From a virus, in the IMG/VR virus record IMGVR_UViG_3300043427_001929, positions 1 to 40,706 of that record: a stretch of DNA of 40,706 nt; one strand, given 5' to 3'. The notes beneath the pieces were generated by a model. The model had not been told where the DNA came from, searched no databases, and saw only the letters and a program-made list of their open reading frames with translations. This document shows positions 37,282 to 40,706 of this stretch, in pieces. Both the position numbers and the translations under genes were made by a program. How positions within the stretch are numbered: the stretch's first letter is position 1; each line of letters starts with the position of its first letter.

Positions 37282-38816
37282 TGAGTCGCCCGGTCCTCCG
37301 TGACGCGCAGCTGAGCTTTGCCGGCGGGATTAACACCGTCTCCGACGATTACTCGCTCCAGCCGGACCAGATGCGGCTGGCGCAGAACGCCCGCCTGACG
37401 GACTACGGGGCGATCCTGAAGCGGAACGGGAGCGTCCGGACCAGCACCAACGCGCTGGCAAGTGCGCCCCAGAACGGGTTCGGATGGGTGCGGGACAGCG
37501 GGGCGGTGCAGGGACTCGTGGTGTCGAACGGCACGCTGTACACGGCGGATATGCTGTCGCTCCCGGTCGCCTCATGGACCAGCCAAACGGGGGCGCTGAG
37601 CACCAGCGTCACGCCGACCTTCGCCTCGTTTATCAGCGGGGGCTCGACCGATGTGGTCTACATCGCGGACGGCGGCCTCCTGAACAAGTGGGACGGCACG
37701 ACCCTGACGGTCAACATCACGGGGACGCAGGACTGCTCGGTCATCAAGGTCCACAACCAGCGCCTCTGGGGGTGCGGGAACAGCACCTACCCTGACAGCC
37801 TCTTCTACTCGAAGCTGAACGACGGCGATCAGCTCGGGGATGCGACGGATGGTGGTGGCCAGATTATCGTCCGGACCTTCAGCGACGAGAAGATCATCGG
37901 GCTGGCCTCGGTCGGCTCCTCGCTACTCATCTTCCACCGGCGTGGAATCTCCCGGCTGACCGGGTTTGGGCAGGACGACATCACGGTCCAGCCGGAGGGC
38001 GTCTCCTCGCAGACCGGCACCATCGCGCCACTGTCCATCGTCGAGACGGACGGCGCGGCGTACTTCTTGTCTGACCGTGGCGCGTTCGTGGCGACTGAGG
38101 GCGGCGTGCTCCAGCTGGGGACGCCCGCGACCCCGGACCCCCTGCTTCCGCTCCTGCAGGGGCTGACCCCGGCGCAGCTGGCAAATGTCCGTGGCGTGCT
38201 GAGTCGCCGGACGCAGGAGATTTGGTGGTACGTCCCCGGGCAGGGGGTGTATGTCTATCACCTGGTGCTCAAAGCGTGGGCGGGCCCGTGGATCGGGGAG
38301 TACCTGAACACGGCCTGCTTCTTCGTCAGCCCAGTCAATACCGGTGCAGACCAGTTCGTGATTCGGGGCAACAGCGCGTCGCCGTATCACCTCACGGTGT
38401 CGGACTACCCCAACATCTACAGCGATGGCTCGACCTTCGGCTCGGCGGATGCGGGGGACACCATCGTCTCGGTGGTGCGGCTCCGGCGGCTCTTTTTCGG
38501 CAACGAGGCGGAGGCGAAAGCTTTTCGCTGGAGCTACCTGAACGCGACGCTGGGGAGCAACGCCGCCATCGCCGTGTCGTGGGAGTCGGACCTCGGCGCG
38601 GGCGTGTATAGCTTCTCCGGGCCGGCCGGGGGGTCGTGGGACCCTAGCACAACGTGGGCCAGCACCACGGTGTGGGGCGGAGTGAACTCACGGAGCTACC
38701 AGATTCCGATGAGCGCGAGCGGGTACTATCTCGATATCGCGCTCTCCAACAGTGATAAAAAGTCCGTATTCTTTAGCCGCTGGCAGACCCAAGGATTTGC
38801 CTTGGGCCGCCGCTGA
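37281..38816 (+). CDS. Tail stabilisation / nozzle protein (P22 gp10, T7 gp12-like)
   Basis: This 511-residue protein continues the tail tube below the adaptor. The N-terminus FAGGINTVSDDYSLQPDQMR followed by LAQNARLTDYGAILKRNGSV is the usual opening of this family; the middle is a beta-propeller-like series (VVYIADGGLLNKWDGT, LLIFHRRGISRLTGFG, AYFLSDRGAFVATEGG). The start at 37281 is chosen because it overlaps the adaptor stop (TGATG). No tape-measure gene follows, fitting a short tail. Confidence 0.75.
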   Translation: MSRPVLRDAQLSFAGGINTVSDDYSLQPDQMRLAQNARLTDYGAILKRNGSVRTSTNALASAPQNGFGWVRDSGAVQGLVVSNGTLYTADMLSLPVASWTSQTGALSTSVTPTFASFISGGSTDVVYIADGGLLNKWDGTTLTVNITGTQDCSVIKVHNQRLWGCGNSTYPDSLFYSKLNDGDQLGDATDGGGQIIVRTFSDEKIIGLASVGSSLLIFHRRGISRLTGFGQDDITVQPEGVSSQTGTIAPLSIVETDGAAYFLSDRGAFVATEGGVLQLGTPATPDPLLPLLQGLTPAQLANVRGVLSRRTQEIWWYVPGQGVYVYHLVLKAWAGPWIGEYLNTACFFVSPVNTGADQFVIRGNSASPYHLTVSDYPNIYSDGSTFGSADAGDTIVSVVRLRRLFFGNEAEAKAFRWSYLNATLGSNAAIAVSWESDLGAGVYSFSGPAGGSWDPSTTWASTTVWGGVNSRSYQIPMSASGYYLDIALSNSDKKSVFFSRWQTQGFALGRR

Positions 38817-38827
38817 CCGGAGACTTC

Positions 38828-39433
38828 ATGGCCGAGACGATTACCCAGCACCAGTACGCCAACGTCGCCACGCCGGCGAACGGCGATCCGCTCGACGCCA
38901 CGGTGGTGCGGAACAACATCAACAACGTCGGCGCGACATACAACACGCACGACAGCGACCCCGGCATCCACGTCCAGTCTTCGGCGGCGGGGAGCCGTCC
39001 GGCGGCTGGCACGGCGGGGCGCAAGTGGGTGTCCACGACGACGGTGGGCGGCACGACGGTCGCCTCGCTGGCGTATGACACTGGGTCGGCGTGGGTGACA
39101 GACACCACGTTCACGGTGACCAACGGCCAGCCCGGCATCTACGACGCAGGGAACTCCGGTACGTCGCTGGCCATCAACTGGAATAACGGCCCCGTGCAGA
39201 AGGTGACCCTGACCGGGAACGCCACGCTGACCTTCTCGAACCCGCAGACGGGCAGCACCTACACGCTGATCCTCGTGCAGGACGGCACGGGCGGACGGAC
39301 GGTGTCCCTGACGGGGTTCGACTTCGGTGACAATCCGCCGTCCTACAACACGGCACTGAACAAGAAGAATGTTGTTTCCGGGCTGTACGACGGCACGGAG
39401 TACCTGGCCGCCTTCGCGGTCAAGGGCGCGTAA
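38828..39433 (+). CDS. Tail-fibre/collar protein (201 aa)
   Basis: The N-terminal half has ATVVRNNINNVGATYNTHDS and GIHVQSSAAGSRPAAGTAG, which resembles the start of the 39792 protein ([21 protein letters not shown]). The C-terminal half has VTLTGNATLTFSNPQTGSTY, GRTVSLTGFDF and VSGLYDGTEYLAAFAV, a beta domain found in many phage fibre proteins. Probably an attachment module connecting nozzle and fibres. Confidence 0.65.
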   Translation: MAETITQHQYANVATPANGDPLDATVVRNNINNVGATYNTHDSDPGIHVQSSAAGSRPAAGTAGRKWVSTTTVGGTTVASLAYDTGSAWVTDTTFTVTNGQPGIYDAGNSGTSLAINWNNGPVQKVTLTGNATLTFSNPQTGSTYTLILVQDGTGGRTVSLTGFDFGDNPPSYNTALNKKNVVSGLYDGTEYLAAFAVKGA

Positions 39434-39792
39434 TGCTTGTCCAGCGCATGGCGCTCTTCGGAGGCAATCTTCCGACGCCGTCCTTCGCTTCGGTGGCATG
39501 GGGAACGGTCGTCGTGCCCAATGATGGAGGCGGGGAGTTCAACATCACGTTTTCGTTGACCAACGCCGCAGGCGGGGAATACGTCAATGTGACGTGGGAG
39601 ATTGCAGGCACCGTTCCAGTGAGCGCGACGACCAGCGGTCCATTCACGACCTCGCCAATCACCATCGAGCCCGGCAACGGGTATCCGGGCGGAGGGCTAT
39701 GGTCGGGCGATGTCATTGATGCAACTTGTCGTCTCTACACCAGCACAGGATCGCTGGTGGACACCTTCGTCCTTTCGCCCTATAACTGCTGA
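39433..39792 (+). CDS. Small beta-rich tail-region protein (119 aa)
   Basis: ATG overlaps the preceding TAA (TAATG). The protein has the alternating pattern of an Ig-like domain, with GGGEFNITFSLTNAAGGEYV, NVTWEIAGTVPVSA, then IDATCRLYTSTGSLVDTFVL. Two cysteines (about 104 and 119) could pair. It sits between fibre genes and is coupled to both, so a fibre component is likely. Confidence 0.55.
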   Translation: MLVQRMALFGGNLPTPSFASVAWGTVVVPNDGGGEFNITFSLTNAAGGEYVNVTWEIAGTVPVSATTSGPFTTSPITIEPGNGYPGGGLWSGDVIDATCRLYTSTGSLVDTFVLSPYNC

Positions 39793-40451
39793 TGGCCGTT
39801 GGCGACTATGACGTGAAGCCGTTCACTTCGCCAGTGGGGTCGGACCCACAGGCGTGGCAGACGCGCAGCAATGACAATTTGCTGCGATCCAAGTTTGTGT
39901 CGCATCAGGATGACGATGTCGCGCACGTTACGTCTGGGCCGGCGTCTAGTCGCCCGGCGACGGCAGGGACCGGGTCGATGTACGTCGCCACGGATACCGG
40001 GGCGGCATACGTCTATAACGGGTCATCGTGGGTCACAATCGCCGCTGGCGGCAGTGGCCCGGCGTGGGAGTCGGAGCTGGTAGAGGTGGTGTGGGCCACG
40101 CCCGGGGCAGAGTCTGGCAACGCCATCGAGGTCAGCGCCAGCTCGCAGGATGTCACCGGGGCCTCGCTCGCCAGCAACGAGGTCGGCGTCATGGTCATCG
40201 TGTCCGATGGCGCAGGGGACACGGAGCCGTCAGCGACCGCAACCATCAGCGCCGCGACCTCTCCGGTCGGCACGCTGTTGGGTGGCGGGGGCACGGCAAC
40301 GGCCGTATTCAAGACGGACAGCTCGGGGAACTTCAAGATCCGGGTGTCCGAGACAGCGGCGGCCAGCCGCTATATCTGGGTCCGCGCCGGCGGGCATTTC
40401 CAACGGTACGTCAAGGCGCGAGATGGCGTGCTGCAGTTGACTTTCACCTAA
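39792..40451 (+). CDS. Tail-fibre protein, shares C-terminal domain with next gene
   Basis: This 219-residue protein has an N-terminal attachment-like part (about 1-85, with [20 protein letters not shown] and [12 protein letters not shown]). Its C-terminal ~130 residues ([56 protein letters not shown]) align with the C-terminus of the fibre that crosses the circle junction. ATGG overlap with the upstream TGA. It is one member of a mosaic fibre family. Confidence 0.7.
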   Translation: MAVGDYDVKPFTSPVGSDPQAWQTRSNDNLLRSKFVSHQDDDVAHVTSGPASSRPATAGTGSMYVATDTGAAYVYNGSSWVTIAAGGSGPAWESELVEVVWATPGAESGNAIEVSASSQDVTGASLASNEVGVMVIVSDGAGDTEPSATATISAATSPVGTLLGGGGTATAVFKTDSSGNFKIRVSETAAASRYIWVRAGGHFQRYVKARDGVLQLTFT

Positions 40452-40458
40452 TCCGCTC

Positions 40459-40706
40459 ATGGCAAAGAAGAAGCTGGGCAGTACGAAGCTGACCGACGAC
40501 GTGCTCGTTACTTCCGTCTCCCTGACGGCTGATGTAACGGGGAACCTGCCGGTCACGAATCTGAACAGCGGCACCGGCGCGTCTGGGACCACCTTCTGGC
40601 GTGGCGACGGCACCTGGGCGGCTGCCCCGGGGTCAGGCACGGTCAACAGCGGCACCGCCAACCAGATGGCGTACTACGCCTCTACGGGCACAGCGGTCAG
40701 CGGGCT
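40459..40706 (+). CDS. Tail-fibre protein, 5' part (continues at base 2)
   Basis: ATG at 40459 gives [20 protein letters not shown], then [15 protein letters not shown], in frame to the window end and then with base 2 of the window. The N-terminus is shared with 920-2155. The start lies 7 bases after the previous stop with no clear Shine-Dalgarno sequence. Confidence 0.8.
   Translation, partial: MAKKKLGSTKLTDDVLVTSVSLTADVTGNLPVTNLNSGTGASGTTFWRGDGTWAAAPGSGTVNSGTANQMAYYASTGTAVSG
40557..40706. repeat. Right copy of terminal direct repeat
   Basis: Matches 1-150 except for two silent third-position changes (TCT for TCC, ACA for ACC). See the left copy. Confidence 0.9.

Noticed and set aside
1-40706. 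Integrase, repressor or attachment site indicating lysogeny
   Set aside because: No recombinase motifs and no att-like core were seen. The small HTH proteins alone do not establish temperate life.
1-40706. tRNA genes
   Set aside because: I found no convincing cloverleaf with T-arm consensus by eye; a covariance search would be needed to exclude one.

Overview
The window is a tailed-phage (Caudoviricetes) genome that appears complete. The first 150 bases are repeated at the end (40557-40706) with only two mismatches, and the reading frame of a tail-fibre gene runs across the junction, so it closes as a circle of about 40.56 kb. The gene set is that of a short-tailed (podovirus-like) lytic phage: small and large terminase, a P22-like portal, a scaffold-like protein, an HK97-fold capsid protein, an adaptor and a tail-stabilisation protein, no tape-measure protein, no RNA polymerase, no integrase and no recognisable repressor. 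The spanin-like protein and peptidoglycan hydrolases point to a Gram-negative host. G+C is high (roughly 65%, with G/C-rich third positions), but the host cannot be named from the sequence.

The layout has three transcription blocks. (1) The late block runs rightward from 24481 through the end and on, across the circle junction, to about 9055: terS, a repeat-rich control gap, terL, small virion proteins, two tandem fibre-like paralogues, portal, scaffold, major capsid protein, decoration-like and adaptor proteins, a family of module-sharing fibre proteins, four large internal-virion candidates, then lysozyme, two holin-like proteins, amidase and spanin. (2) The early/replication block runs rightward from 9097 to 19584: metallophosphoesterase, HExxH peptidase, an SSB-like protein, zinc-finger and HTH proteins, a Cas4/RecB-type nuclease, a wHTH replication protein, a T7-gp4-like primase-helicase, a C5 DNA methyltransferase and a RusA-like resolvase. 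(3) A leftward block, 24025 down to 19672, carries sixteen very small, tightly overlapping genes, mostly unknown and acidic, plus a 222-residue protein resembling a shortened DNA polymerase III sliding clamp. Blocks 2 and 3 converge on hairpins at 19592-19656. Blocks 1 and 3 diverge from a 455-base non-coding region (24026-24480) full of direct and inverted repeats.

Nearly all genes overlap their neighbours by ATGA, GTGA or TAATG, so translational coupling is the rule, and many genes shorter than 60 codons are supported by this. No DNA polymerase is visible. The phage seems to bring its own primase-helicase, SSB-like protein, nuclease, resolvase and clamp-like protein and to borrow the host polymerase.

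The most unusual points are: the clamp-like protein without a polymerase; three in-frame fibre ORFs separated by single TAA codons; the terS-terL gap with a terminator, 18-bp and 7-bp tandem repeats, a dyad and a strong promoter; the divergent repeat region; a RusA frame that runs through most of another gene; and the acidic small-protein operon, a plausible site for host-takeover or anti-defence functions. All function calls come from reading motifs and are not backed by a database search.
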